Shown one piece after another: positions 22,763 through 34,015 of a DNA stretch of 64,000 nucleotides. Each line of letters starts with the position of its first letter. Positions within the stretch are counted from its first letter, which is position 1. Origin of the DNA: Plantago major (lineage: Eukaryota > Streptophyta > Magnoliopsida > Lamiales > Plantaginaceae); the NCBI GenBank assembly GCA_026545765.1, contig CM048840.1, forward strand, positions 50,902,580-50,966,579, given 5' to 3'. Below the pieces are notes generated by a model, which ran no database searches, was not told where the DNA came from, and worked only from the letters and a program-made list of their open reading frames with translations. The position numbers and the translations under genes were made by a program.

Positions 22763-22939
22763 TGAGAATTTATGAGACTATGATTTAGCATCTCATTTGG
22801 TCCTTTTTAGCGGTCTTTGTGAGTCTTTGTTTTTAGTTTTTTAGTGTTTTTTTGTTCGTTTTTACGCTTTGGTGTTTTGTTCCCTTTTTGTAGGAATTAT
22901 TCATTTTGAGCAAAAAAGAGGAAGAGCCAATCAGCCAGG

Positions 22940-23146
22940 CTCGCCGCGGCGAGATTTTGCAAAGCTAATACTGGAATTGCTGAAGAGGCTCGCCGCGGCG
23001 AGATTTTGCGAATGAATCCCCTGTTTTGAAGATCGAAGCTCGCCGCGGCGGAGTATTTTGCTCGCCGCGGCGAGATTATGCGAGGGATATATACATTTCG
23101 ATAAAGAAGACTCGCCGCGGCGAGCTATTTCTTCCGCCGCGGCGAG
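22940..23146. repeat. Array of CTCGCCGCGGCGAG palindromes in LTR C
   Basis: Six copies in about 207 bp. Perfect copies are at 22940-22953, 22989-23002, 23061-23074 and 23111-23124; near-perfect ones at 23039 (one extra G) and 23134 (first two bases lost). The 14-mer equals its own reverse complement and contains CCGCGG. A TATA-like GGATATATAC lies at 23085, between copies four and five. Confidence 0.93.
23085..23094 (+). promoter_or_regulatory. Candidate TATA box of LTR C
   Basis: GGATATATAC sits inside the palindrome array. The LTRs of element B have GGATATATAA in the equivalent position, which supports a real core promoter. Confidence 0.45.
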
Positions 23147-23999
23147 AGGCGCAGAACAAATTTTTTATTTTCCTTATTAGCTTAGAATTAGGATGTCCTC
23201 TCATGCTTTTATTTTAACCTAGTTCTTAGAAAAAGCTCCATATTCATACTTTGAGATTGAGACATCATTGGAGCTTGGTTTTTCGTCGTTGTCGAAGGAT
23301 TGATATCGAATTCTTGGTAATATTTGATAATTCTCTATCGTTTATCTCTTCGATTTGTGTTACTATTGTTTATCGATTTATATGAGCTTGCGTGCGATAA
23401 TCAATATGTTTATGTTTATCATGTGCAATACTTCGAATTCTTTGATCCTTGCTTCTACTATGAGTAGCTAAACCACTCCGAACACGGTAGCTATGTGACG
23501 GTTCTGCATATTCGTTTCTAAGGTTAGGATTCGTTCATATAGGTTCGTCTAGTTCAAAATCTTCGTAAAAACCTTCAATGCAATAAGCTAGTTCAAGACT
23601 TTCAAAATCTTTTTCGGTTAAGGATCGTGGATTGACGACCCACGATTTCTCTAGTTCAAAATATTCAAATGATGATTGGTTGACGTTGGATTAATCGATT
23701 TATGTACACCGACCGTGTGACAAATATGAATGATTGCCCTAGAACGAATTAGAATCACCTGATCATTACTACTGTGTTCATCTTCTCTCATTCTTAAAAA
23801 ACCGTTATCTGCTTTATCTATTCTACTTTTTAGAAACAACCAACTTACAAGTCAATCTGTTTTCACAAGTAACTGTTTACTTTCAAACCGTTGTGGTAGC
23901 TGAATTGATTCCTTAGCGAACGATCCTGTGGTTAGCATTGTTTGTCTATAACAACTGCTTACTACTTGTTTTCTAAAGTAATAATTTGAGCACATCAAA

Positions 24000-24019
24000 T
24001 TTCGCGCCGCTGCCGAGGA
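24000..24019 (+). other. Decayed primer binding site of element C
   Basis: TTCGCGCCGCTGCCGAGGAA follows the LTR; it departs from the Asp-type consensus at several bases. Confidence 0.75.
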
Positions 24020-24162
24020 ATCAATTCCTATTGTAGCGGTTGATTGCGAATTTTTATTTGTTTGTTCTTCAACATGTTGTTTATTACACTAACGGAAACT
24101 AAGATTCTTCGAGGTTTTTGATTGTGTAGATTCTTCGAGGAAGGAGATCACAAGAAACACCT

Positions 24163-25735
24163 TTGCAAACTCCAGTGGATGAGATCGATAGACACGTTCG
24201 TCGGCTTAGAAGACAGAACTTAGCAGCAATCGCGATGGTAGGAAATGCAGAGATTAACCAACCAATTGCTGAGTTAGCAGAAATCACCTATGGAACCTAC
24301 ATGCAGCCTGGTGAGATTAAGGCAGGAAGGTCAGCTGTTGTGCTTTCCAATGAAGCCAGGAACATGGAGATCAAGGTTTATCACGTCCATGACCTACCCA
24401 AGTATTACGGGATGGCTAATGAAGACGTGATCAGGTTCCTGAAAGAGTTTGAAGCACTGATTGCTAGGATTCCGCTTACTGTTGGGGAGTTCACTGTTAC
24501 AGATGAGGAAATTTGGAAGAAGGTTTTTCCTATGTGCATGCAGGATAAGGCTAAGAGCTGGCTTCTAAACCAGCATGAAGGGTCTTTCCGGACTTAGGAT
24601 TACCTTTATAGGGCATTTATGAAGAAGTTCTACCCTGCAGAGAAGACTAGGCAGCTTCGGACCCAAATATAGAAGTTCATGCAGATGAGCGATGAGAGCT
24701 TCTATGAGGCTAGGGAACGGTTCCTGAACCTGCTTTCTCAGTGCCCTCACCACAGGATGAGTGAGATGGATTTTTGCTGCAAGTTTTATGAGGCATTGGA
24801 CTGGGAAACGCAGAATATGGTGGATATGACAATTAAGGGGACCATAGTTACAACATCTCCAGCAGCTTTGAATGAGGCCTTCGCGAAACTGTCCGCTATC
24901 TCTCAGCTTAAGGGAACAGGTGGAAGATCCAGGAGAGCTGAGGTGAAATCGGTGGACGAGGCGCCAGGACCTAGTACCTGCGACCTGGCCGAACATATTA
25001 AGGAGATGAGGATGCTTGGCAATGTCTCCGCCCCGGTATCACAGGCAAGTGAGAGGTACAATATGTGCGGAAATTTTGGGCATGGTGCCAGCATGTGTAG
25101 GCTTCCCGAGATTATGAATGAGAACCCGACTCCGGAGGTAGTCAACTAGGTATAGACTAGACACCAAGGGAACTACAGGGGGAACCAAGGTGGTAACACA
25201 GGAGGGCCTAGGATTCAAACCTTTAACCCAAACCGTGCCAACTTGAGCTATGGCAATAATTTCTATGAGAATGTGCCACAAGAGCAACAGGTTCCAATCC
25301 AACAAGTTCCAGTTCAGCAGACTCAGGTTCAGCCTATGAGAGTACAGGGTAGCGCCGATCAGGAGATCCGTAATCACATGGAGAGGTCAGAAAAGTTCTG
25401 GGCAGAGGCACAGAAGAATCAGAGCAAGAACGACCAGAGGTTTGACAGTATTGAGCAGTCCCAAAGGCGGCTTGAGAAAACTCTATGTGATTTGGTTGGG
25501 CATCTTTAGCAGAGGGAAATGGGTAAGTTTCCAGCTACTGTAGAAACCAACGGGGTTCTTGCTGTGGAGGTATCTTTCGACAAGCCAGGAAGAGGAAGAC
25601 AGTTCTGACTACTTGTACCTGCAATTTGAACAAAGCTGTAGCCCAGGTTGAGGCACCATAGGTGACTAGGCCACAGGAAATAGTTGAGGTACAGGAAGTA
25701 GTTGAGGTAGCCACACCCAGTATTGCGAATCCAGT
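24163..25735 (+). pseudogene. Gag of element C
   Basis: Capsid protein of the same subfamily as D. The first frame (24163-24597) has no ATG in place and reads MQPGEIKAG, HDLPKYYGMANEDVIRFLKEFEALI and KVFPMCMQDKAKSWL. It hits a TAG at 24596 (TAG where D has a codon), another at 24670, then continues through FYEARERFLNLLSQCPHHRMSEMDF. A zinc knuckle YNMCGNFGHGASMC (near 25060) has lost its first Cys to Tyr. A Gln-rich stretch (PQEQQVPIQQVPVQQTQ) follows near 25275, then a coiled-coil-like EQSQRRLEKTL. Several further stops follow 25509. Confidence 0.88.
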
Positions 25736-26149
25736 TGATGTGCTCAAATTAATACTTAGTAAACAAGTAGTAAGCAGTTGTTGTAGACAGACAATGCTAA
25801 CCACAAGATCGTTCGCTAAGGAACCAATTAAGCTACCACAACGAATTGAGAGCAAACAGTTACTTGTGAAAACGAATTGAATGATTTAGGTTTTGAATAC
25901 TTTCTAAACTAGAAATCAGAATAAAGCAAGTAAATGGTTTAAATCAAAGAGATAGAGAGAACACAGTAGTTATGATCGAGTAATGCTAATTCGCTCTAGG
26001 GATACATTCATACTGTCACACGGTCGGTGTACAGAGAACTATCAATCCAATTCAACCAAACGAGTTTGAAGATATTTGAACTAGAGTAATCGTGGGTCGT
26101 CAATCCACGATCCTTAACCAAAATGTTTGAGAGATTCTTTGAACTAGCC
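25736..26149 (-). repeat. Inverted fragment of an Athila-like LTR
   Basis: TGATGTGCTCAAATT onward matches the reverse complement of the last ~400 bases of LTR C (23580-23997), through cgtgggtcgtcaatccacga to gaactagc. It is the end of an LTR in opposite orientation, truncated at 26149. With LTR C it forms an inverted pair around the gag of C. Confidence 0.9.
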
Positions 26150-27263
26150 TTATATTCACCTTAGTCCCACTTCCTTTCCTCATCGAGTCTCGATTATCAT
26201 TCTCACGTTAGGAAGACAATAGTGTGATTGTAACTCAAGTATAAGTAGAACTAATTAGTACTTTATCAACAGGGCTGTGATCATTAGCTAGTCAAGTTTA
26301 TCGAGTCCTTGCTTATGATTGAAGAACTCTAAGGTGAGTGTTCTTTAAAATCCCTCTTAATTGATTTCATATGTTTTGTTATTGTATATAAGTATCAAAA
26401 TGCTTGTGAAAACCATCATCTCAAATTGCATAAACTACGTTTGTCATGCTTACGCTATGTATGTCGTATATGAGACACTCTCTTTCAGTAAACTCATGAA
26501 GAATTATTGTGACATTGTTTTGGGATATGTTTTGGATTTCAGATATGTGATGAAATCAATTATTTGATTTGTTATGGACTCTTGTTGGATTCGTTATTGA
26601 TTGATTGTGATCCGCTTGTTTGATTTGTTCGGTTGAGGTATCTCGTGGGTAGTCTTGGGTAGTTGTGTTTATCGAGCTATTCATTGAGTGCCTTGGCCTA
26701 TTCCCCCTTGACGCGAGGCAGAAGTCGCCGAGGTCTTGGAGGGTCGTAGCATTTATCCCCTGAACGTATGCAGGGTATTGTTTGTTCAGAGTCGCTCTCT
26801 GAAGGGAGTCACAAGGGCAATTTGGAGGAATAAGGAGCGGCAGGAAATTTGTTTGTTCTGATTCGTCTTCTTGATTGTAATTTATATTGATATGTTCTTA
26901 GTTTGATTATTTTCTCTATAAGCTATTTTGTTACTCACTGACACTTGCATGAACCTCACTGAGTTTTATCTCACCACTCTTTCTATCTTCCCTTCATTGT
27001 AGGTGATCCTTTGTTTGGTGCTTCCGAGTTATAGAAGTTCAGGAATCTCAGAGAGTGGGGGAAATTTATTGGGGGTTTTCTCGTTGCTTAACTTGTAAAC
27101 TTTTGGGTCCTTGGAAACTGTAGGCCTTGTTTACATTGTTTAGTTCAAATTTTAATGTAGTAGCTCGTTTTGAGCTTTGTAATTCTCTTTTCACGTAATC
27201 AAAGGAATTATTTTTTAAAAAAAAATTGGTCGTTTTCGTACTGTTACATTATGGGATCCCATT
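26150..27263 (+). repeat. Probable chromovirus (Tekay/Del-like) LTR remnant
   Basis: No coding frame. The order of features resembles the downstream half of Tekay-type LTRs: a run leading to TTACTCACTGAC, CTCACTGAGTTTTATCTCACC, TTCATTGTAGGTGATCC, a T-rich end and CGTACTGTTACA. The next bases, TTATGGGATCCC, could be a decayed Met-type primer site. No second LTR or gag confirms it. Confidence 0.4.
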
Positions 27264-27633
27264 TGTTAGGAATATATGTTTAGATTTTGATCAGTAAACC
27301 ATAATGACTTATCTTAACTCAGATTGGTAACTAGTACTCTTAGTTCACTTGAACATTGTAAAAGAGAAAGCTTACTGAGTATGTTAGTCTAGCATATCTT
27401 GTATAGGATGTTAGATCTCCGATTGTAATTTTTATCTCTTTGAACAAGACCAAGAAGCAAGCATCTAGCAGGAAGAGCTCATTTTATTGAAGATCAAGAG
27501 ACTGCACAAGATTGCTGAAGACTAAGGGGAAAAGTCTCCTCAGATACCTTGGCTCAAACACCTTGAAGAAAATAAGCGTCTTTGGAAGACAAGTGTTTCA
27601 AGAGGTTTCTGACACCCAAAGGTTGCTGAGTAA
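27264..27633 (+). repeat. Truncated SIRE-like LTR (first ~370 bp)
   Basis: TGTTAGGAATATATG onward matches the reverse complement of the outer end of the LTR of A (10993 down to about 10730), including ACATTGTAAAAGAG and CTTGTATAGGATGTTAG. Element D begins where it stops. The rest was not found after the end of D at 34015. Confidence 0.88.
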
Positions 27634-29015
27634 TGATGAGACGATAATTTAGAGTCTCATTGGCTCCTTTTTAGCGGTCTTTGTTAGTCTTTGTTTATGG
27701 TTTTATAGTGTCTTTGTGCGTTTTTATGCTTTGGTGCTTTGTTTGTGTTTTGTAGGATCTTTGTGTCCCGAAGGTGAAAATCGGAGTGAAAACTCTGGTT
27801 CTAGATCTTTGAATTTAGAGTAACTGGGCAAAAACGGAAGTGGATTCGGAGTTTGGACGAAGAATTGAGAGCCATTTTAGCGAAGCTTATAAAAGTGATG
27901 TTTTACGGAGCAGTCTAGCCATTTTGGCCATAACTCTCTCATATGATGTCCGATTGACCTGAGCTCGGTGGCCACGGAAAGATAATTCAAAGGGCTACAA
28001 TTTTTGTTTTGGAAGAATCGGAAACTTCGGTATGTGGAAAACGTTACAAAGGTTTTAAGCTCGCCGCGGTGAATGGATATTTTCGCCGCGGTGAGATTTT
28101 ACGAAGCAAAAAGAGGAGCTACACAGGGTTTCTCGCAGCGGAGAGATCCGGCGAGAAGGCCCAGATTCAGCATATTTTTTCCTTTTTAGGTTAGGATTAG
28201 ATCATCTTTTGCCATAACTTCTTATACTCGATTTTTTCATAGAAAAAGCTCCTAGAACTAGGTTTTGACATGGATTGATTGATCTTTGGAGCTTGATTTT
28301 CATCTTGTACGAATCATTGAGATCGAATTCTTGGTAATTTATTGATAACTCTCTACTGCGTCTATACAATTCTTTGTTTTCTTCTGTATATCGAATTGTA
28401 TGATCTTGCATGCGATTATCACCATGTTTATGCCTTGCGTATTCAATACCATGCATTCTTTCATCCTTGATTCAATCATGAGTAGCTAAACCACTCTGAA
28501 TGCGGTAGTTATGTGATAGTTATGCATATTCGTCTCCTAGGTTCGTATTCGTTCATATATGTTTGTCTAGTTTAAAATCTTCGTAAAACCTTCAATCCAA
28601 TAAGCTAGTTTTAAATCCTCAAAGTTGTTTTCGGTTAAGGATCGTGGCCTAACAGACCACGATTACTCTAGTTTGAAATATTCAAATAACAATCGGTTGA
28701 ATTGGATTGATTGCTTTCTGTACGCCGACCATGTGACAAGTATGAACGATTACCCCAGAGCGAATTAGCATAGATGGATCATTATTACCGTGTTCGCTTT
28801 CTTTCTTTGATCAAATCAGTTTATCTTCTTTCCTGTTTTAATCTGTGTTTTAGAAGTACAAACACCTAAATTTATCTGTTACTCACAAACAAACTGTTTA
28901 CTCTCATTCGTTGTGGTAGCTTGATTAATTCCCTAGAGAACGATACCGAGTTAAGCATAGTCTACAATTACACCATATTCTCTTAAGTTATTTAGAGTAT
29001 AATTTGAGCTCATCA
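27634..29015 (+). repeat. 5' LTR of element D
   Basis: TGATGAGACG...GAGCTCATCA, 1382 bp. Decayed CG palindromes (ctcgccgcggtgaa at 28061, tcgccgcggtgag at 28083) lie in the same position as in C. Confidence 0.92.
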
Positions 29016-29018
29016 AAT

Positions 29019-29037
29019 TTGGCGCTGCTGTCGGGGA
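29019..29037 (+). other. Primer binding site of element D (tRNA-Asp type)
   Basis: TTGGCGCTGCTGTCGGGGA follows the LTR after AAT; close to the Athila consensus. Confidence 0.85.
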
Positions 29038-29397
29038 ATTAATTCCTACTGTAGCGTTAGAGTTTAATTTTTTGTTTGTTTCCCAACCTGCGGTTTAGTG
29101 CACTAACAGAAACTAAGATCTTTTTAAAGTTTTCGAGTTGTGTAGCTTTAACAATAGGTTTATCATAATGAATTTTCGATGGCTCAGCTGACATATGGGG
29201 CTTGCATGCAGCCTTGCGAGATTAAGGCTGGAAAGTTAGTAATTGTACTGTCTAATGATGCCAGGAACATGGAGACCAATTCTCATCACTTCCATGACTT
29301 GCCTAAGTACTATGGAATGGCCAATGAGGATGTCATTCAGTTTCTGAAAGAGTTTGAGGGGTTGATTGCTAGAATTCCGCTAACAGTTGGTGGAATT

Positions 29398-29405
29398 ACT
29401 GTGAC
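29398..29405. repeat. Target duplication of the hAT MITE, left (ACTGTGAC)
   Basis: Matches 30069-30076 (ACTGTGAT) at seven of eight bases; eight bases is the hAT standard. Confidence 0.85.
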
Positions 29406-29559
29406 TAGGGGTGATCATAAAATCCGAAATCTGAAAATCCGATCCAAAAATCCAAAAATCCGATCCGATGTATTAGAATTGGATTACGGATTATGATATT
29501 TTAGATCCGAAGATTTTCGGATTAATCCGATCCGATCCGTCGGATTTTCGGATTAATTA

Positions 29560-29631
<72 letters not shown>

Positions 29632-30068
29632 CCCCTTATTCAGCCAAACAAAATACAAAATACTTAGGATGCTGGGAAGTTGGATTTTGATTGTTGGAAA
29701 TATGCACTTTCTGTTTTTACTTCAAAGAATATAATCGACTAGTCGTTATTCTAGAACATGAACTGCAAACTTTTCGTATTTGTTGTGTTGGACTTGAAGT
29801 AAACTTGTGAACTTTATTTTATTTATTTTGAAAGTGGAACTACTGAATTAGTATTTAATTTGGCTACGAAATGCTATTTCATTTTTTTTAATTAAAGTTC
29901 GAATTATTCGGATTAAATCCGATCCAATCCGAACTTTTTCGGATTAATCCGAAATCCGATCCGATCGTTCGGATCGGATTTCGGATTGAGCCTTTAGTGG
30001 TCCGAAACTTCGGATTGATCCGAAATTCGGATCGGATTGGATCGGATTAATCCGAACGTGCACCCTTA
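29406..30068. mobile_element. Non-autonomous hAT element (663 bp)
   Basis: Ends are TAGGGGTG and CACCCTTA, an inverted pair with one mismatch, flanked by an 8-bp target duplication. Subterminal sequence on both sides is packed with CCGATCCGA/TCGGATCGG motifs, as in plant hAT elements whose transposase binds such repeats. The middle is an (AT)n tract and unique AT-rich sequence. There is no transposase frame. Removing it restores the gag frame of D. Confidence 0.9.
29563..29628. repeat. (AT)n microsatellite inside the hAT element
   Basis: An uninterrupted run of about 33 AT units. Confidence 0.97.
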
Positions 30069-30076
30069 ACTGTGAT
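30069..30076. repeat. Target duplication of the hAT MITE, right (ACTGTGAT)
   Basis: Partner of 29398-29405. Confidence 0.85.
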
Positions 30077-30680
30077 CGATGATGAAATCAGGAAGAAGGT
30101 CTTCCCCATTCGCATGCAGGACAAGGCTAAGAGCTGGCTTCTGAACCAGCTGGAGGGATCTTTTCGTACTTGTGATGCTCTGTATAAAGCTTTCATGAAC
30201 AAGTTTTATCTTGCTGAAAAGACTAGTCAACTCCGTCTCCAGATTGAGAAGTTTATGCAGATGAGTGATGAGAGATTCTATGAAGCAAGGGAACGGTTTT
30301 TTGAATCTGCTCTCTCAGTGCCCCCACCACAGGATGTCTGAGATGGATTTGTGCATCAGATTTTATGAAGGCCTGGATTGGGAGTGTCAAAACATGGTTG
30401 CTATGACTTGCAACAATTCTTTTTTCTGGAAGCATCTGTTGATGAATTAAATGGTGTTTTCGAGAGACTGGCAACAGTATCTCAGCTTAAGGGTGCGAGA
30501 AATAAGGCTAGGGGAACGATAGCTAGAGCAGTTGAAGAAACTCCAGGGTCGCGTACTACTGAGTTTGGCAAAGAAATCAGGGACTACATGGAGTGATCTG
30601 AGAGGTTCTGGGCCGAGGCACAGAAGATTCAGAGCAGGAGTGGTCAGCGGTTCGACAGCATTGAGCAGTCACATAAAGGG

Positions 30681-31586
30681 TTGGAAAAGACCTTGGGGGA
30701 TCTAGTTAGTCAGCTTCAGGAAAGGGAAAAGGGCAAGTTCTCGGCGACTGTAGAATCCAACAGAGTTCTTGCTATTGAGGTGACGTTTGATGAACCCGAA
30801 AAGGTGAAGTCCGTTCTCGCTACCTGCACTTACAAGCTCGATAATACGGTGGCCCTGGTTGAGGCACCAGAAGTAGTTGAGGTAGTACCTGCACTAGCAC
30901 ATGAGAAGCCGGTAGAAGAGAATGTTGAGGAAAAGGAGATGGAAGTGGTCACACCTGGTTCTGCGGTTCCTGTAGAGAAGGCGAATGCGGAACCAACTCA
31001 CCTTAAGGTGGATTCCACTACTCCTGTGATCCAAAAGGTGAAAAAGAGCATCAGCGATGCAGATAGCTTTGACTTGGTTGTCGGGATTGGTAACTCGTCT
31101 GAGGTAACTGGTATTGTTGACATGGGAGTTGCTTGTATTTTGATGACTTTTGCTACTTATGAGGAGCTGAACTTGAAGGGATTGGAGCCCCGTAAATGCT
31201 TCGTTCTGTTGGCCAATGGGACAAAGAGTAGGTGAATGGTTGTAGTCGAAGATGTTCTGGTAGAACTGGATGGTGATGTGTTTATAGCAGATTTTGTGGT
31301 TGTGGAGTCATCTCGGGTCAAGGGAAAAGACATGGAGAAGGATATGTTGCTTCTGGGGCGCCCCTTCATCAAGTCTACTCGCATGATCGTCAATCTTCAC
31401 GCTCGTACCTTCACTATTGAGGTACATGGCAAGCAATGCAAGTTGCAAGCCACTACTTTACCATATTCTGTTGCGCAGGTCGAAACGAAGACATACATGG
31501 GAGCACACACCGGACTACTCTATATGCATACTTATCTACAGGGAAGAAAAGGAGCTGCAAAAGCCGGAAAGACCAAGAACTTCTAG
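30681..31586 (+). pseudogene. Gag-protease linker and aspartic protease of element D
   Basis: The first frame (30681-31235) starts with a coiled-coil-like helix and a long acidic Glu/Val-rich linker (EEVVEVVPALAHEKPVEEN-type, 30870-30960). The protease follows: VTGIVDMGVACILM (near 31110) stands where the family has LDLGASINLM, so Asp is kept but the loop is altered. After a TGA at 31233 the second half continues with MLLLGRPFIKSTRMIVN (near 31345), the ILGRPF motif. The changed loop suggests an inactive enzyme. Nothing of RT follows. Confidence 0.85.
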
Positions 31587-32950
31587 AGTACCCGTTAAGC
31601 AACACGGAAGAGTCTTGTACATGACTTTAAATGTACACATGCAGGCAAGTAACTTTCGATCACATTTTCTTTTCTTTTCACTCTTAGCTTCAGGACATGC
31701 TTGAGTTCAGGTTTGGGGAAGGGAATGTCCTCTTTAGTTTCTTGTCTGCGCTTCTTAGTATATCTGAGTCTCTAGAGTCTTTCATCTTTATTTTTTATGC
31801 ATGTGTCGACTTCTCCCTCGTGTTTCTAGAGTCCTTCGTGAGTTGTTCTCCCAAGTCGAACGTCTACTGTGGATGATAAATTTGCTTGCTGCTTATGTCT
31901 TGCATGATATTTAACATAAAGTGGTGTAGTGGATTTAAAATCGTATAAGTCTGCTTTTCTTGTAACTAGCAAGTCTGTGTAGCTCTTTGGTCCAAAAAAC
32001 TGGTGAGAAACCTTTAGCGGATGAAAAAATATTGTACCGGCACATGTGTGATCTTTTCGGGAGTGCAAACTCCCTTGTTTGCACCTCATCATGCTGATGT
32101 GTACTCTGTGTAAGTTAAGTATGACGAACGGCATGCTCTTTATGATCTGTTTTATCAAAGCCAGTGCATTACAAAGGACCGGTTTGGGGAGAATGACTCT
32201 GCTGTATTGATGTGCTTATTCTATATTTGTAATCTATATTGCTATCCCTGAATTATTGATTCATCTCGGAGTGTATCTGTGGTGTTCGTCACCACCATTA
32301 GTCATGTTAGGCGTGTTTCAAATACTACCTATATACCGGCGTGGTCCTAAAAAGCCATATGTCCGTGAGGGTTGATGGCACGTATACCAAACTGACACGC
32401 ACAAAAGTGCGGACTTTCGGTAAAACAGACACTACAAAAAAAGTGAGACTAAAAGAGCCCTTGAGGCCATTTGATTAGCATACATTTATTTTATGCACAA
32501 ATGTGGTACTATGGGAAGATTGGTTACATGTTTCTGGCAAGTTGCTGCACGCGAAGAAAAAGTCACTTCCGACTTAACTGATTGAGTACATTGCATGAGG
32601 TATTTGAGGCACCTTGTGGTGAAAGCCACCTTCCTTTTCTCTTATTATTTCTTGAGCGATTAACCCACTGGACACTTAAGAGTGTGAGAGAGAGTTGCAT
32701 AGGATCCTCTTGTGAGGGATCAGCGAGTAAGACTTAAGTGCTATTTCCTTGAGAAACCTTCTTGTTTGATTTTCTGTGCACTATTCTGCGAAGGTTAGTT
32801 GAGTGCAAAACCTTTGCATCATGTGAATTTAATGTTTACAATGGTAGATTCGGTCACCTGGGAGTTCAACTCTGTTATGTGCTTCTTGTTTGTTTCTGTT
32901 TTGAGTCTAGTTCTTGTTTAGGTTGTTTGTTTGCTCGGGACGAGCAAAGG
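31587..32950 (+). other. 3' untranslated region of element D, including the pol deletion scar
   Basis: No gene. Around 31610-31670 the sequence lines up with the stretch just behind integrase in B (gtacatgac then cacatgcag/cacaggcc and actttcga), which places the pol deletion just before it. The shared motif gacacgcacaaaagtgcgga lies near 32393. Confidence 0.75.
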
Positions 32951-32953
32951 TTC

Positions 32954-32966
32954 GGTTTGGGGAGTT
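32954..32966 (+). other. Polypurine tract of element D
   Basis: GGTTTGGGGAGTT adjoins the 3' LTR; same motif as in B. Confidence 0.8.
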
Positions 32967-34015
32967 TGATGAGACGATAATTTAGAGTCTCATTGGGTCC
33001 TTTTTAGCAGTCTTTGTTAGTCTTTGTTTATGATTTTATAGTGTCTTTGTGCGTTTTTATGCTTTGGTGCTTTGTTTCTGTTTTGTAGGATTTTTGTGTC
33101 CCGAAGGTGTAAATCGGAGTGAAAACTCTAGTTCTCGATCTTTGAATATAGAGTAACTGGGCAAAAACTGAAGTGGATTCGGAGTTCGGACGAACAATTG
33201 AGAGCCGTTTTAGCGAAGCTTGCAAAAGTGAAGTTTTACGGAGCAGTCTAGCCATTTTGGTCATAACTCTCACATATGATGGACGATTGACCTGAGATCG
33301 GTGGCCACGGAAAGATAACTAAAAGAGCTACAATTTTTGTTTCGGAAGCATCGGAAAATTCTGTATGGGGAAAACAATACGGAGGTTTTAATATTTCCGC
33401 GGTGAATGGATATTTTCGCCTCGGCGAGATTTTACGAGGCAAAAAGAGAAGCTACACGAGGTTTCTCGCCGGGGCGAGATCCGGCGAGAAGGCCCAGATT
33501 CAACATATTTTTTCCTTTTTAGGTCAGGATTAGATCATCTTTTTCCATAACTTCTTATACTCGATTTTTTCATAGAAAAAGCTCCTAGAACTAGGTTTTG
33601 ACATGGATTGATTGATCTTTGGAGCTTGGTTTTCATCTTGTACGAATCATTGGGATCGAATTCTTGGTAATTTATTGATAACTCTCTACTGCTTCTATAC
33701 AATTCTTTGTTTTCTTCTGTTTATCGAATTGTATGATCTTGCATGCGATTATCACCATGTTTATGCCTTGTGTATTCAATACCATGCATTCTTTCATCAT
33801 TGATTCAATCATGAGTAGCTAAACTGCTCTGAATGCGGTAGTTATGTGATAGTTATTCGTATTCGTTTCCTAGGTTCGTATTCGTTCATATATGTTCGTC
33901 TAGTTTGAAATCTTCGTAAAACCTTCAATCCAATAAGCTAGTTTTAAATCCTCAAAGTTGTTTTCAGTTAAGGATCGTGGCCTAACAGACCACGATTACT
34001 CTAATTTGAAATATT
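32967..34015 (+). repeat. 3' LTR of element D, truncated
   Basis: Starts TGATGAGACG and follows 27634 onward closely until GAAATATT at 34015, where the 5' LTR goes on for about 340 bp more. Confidence 0.92.

Larger units (their letters stand above)
22770..23997 (+). repeat. 5' LTR of element C
   Basis: Starts TTATGAGAC (family form TGATGAGAC, so the second base has changed) and ends GAGCACATCA. It shares TTGGTCCTTTTTAGCGGTCT with the LTRs of B and D. Confidence 0.85.
22770..25735 (+). mobile_element. Element C: truncated Athila-like gypsy element (5' LTR, gag)
   Basis: A 5' LTR, a decayed Asp-type primer site and a gag frame on the plus strand. The element stops within gag-pol linker sequence at 25735, where a backwards LTR piece begins. 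No protease, RT or integrase is present. It inserted at the edge of the 100-bp satellite. Confidence 0.88.
29168..30680 (+). pseudogene. Gag of element D, split by a hAT MITE
   Basis: The N-terminal part (to 29405) reads AQLTYGACMQPCEIKAG and HDLPKYYGMANEDVIQFLKEFEGLI, parallel to C. The frame resumes after the MITE at 30069 with DDEIRKKVFPIRMQDKAKSWLLNQ and KFMQMSDERFYEARERF. A one-base shift near 30300 moves CPHHRMSEMDLC to another frame, and a TGA follows at 30596. No zinc knuckle is visible; the stretch that holds it in C is missing. Confidence 0.88.
27634..34015 (+). mobile_element. Element D: Athila-like element with gag and protease only
   Basis: 5' LTR 27634-29015, primer site, gag, protease, 3' untranslated region, polypurine tract, and a 3' LTR cut short at 34015. 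RT, RNase H and integrase are absent: sequence passes from the end of protease (about 31590) straight into the stretch that in B follows integrase. Such an element could only move with enzymes from a relative. A hAT MITE sits in gag. The 3' LTR lacks its last ~340 bp, so the target duplication cannot be checked. Confidence 0.9.

Noticed and set aside
26361..26567. Plus-strand frame of 68 codons
   Set aside because: Hydrophobic look only; inside a probable LTR, no homologue recognised.
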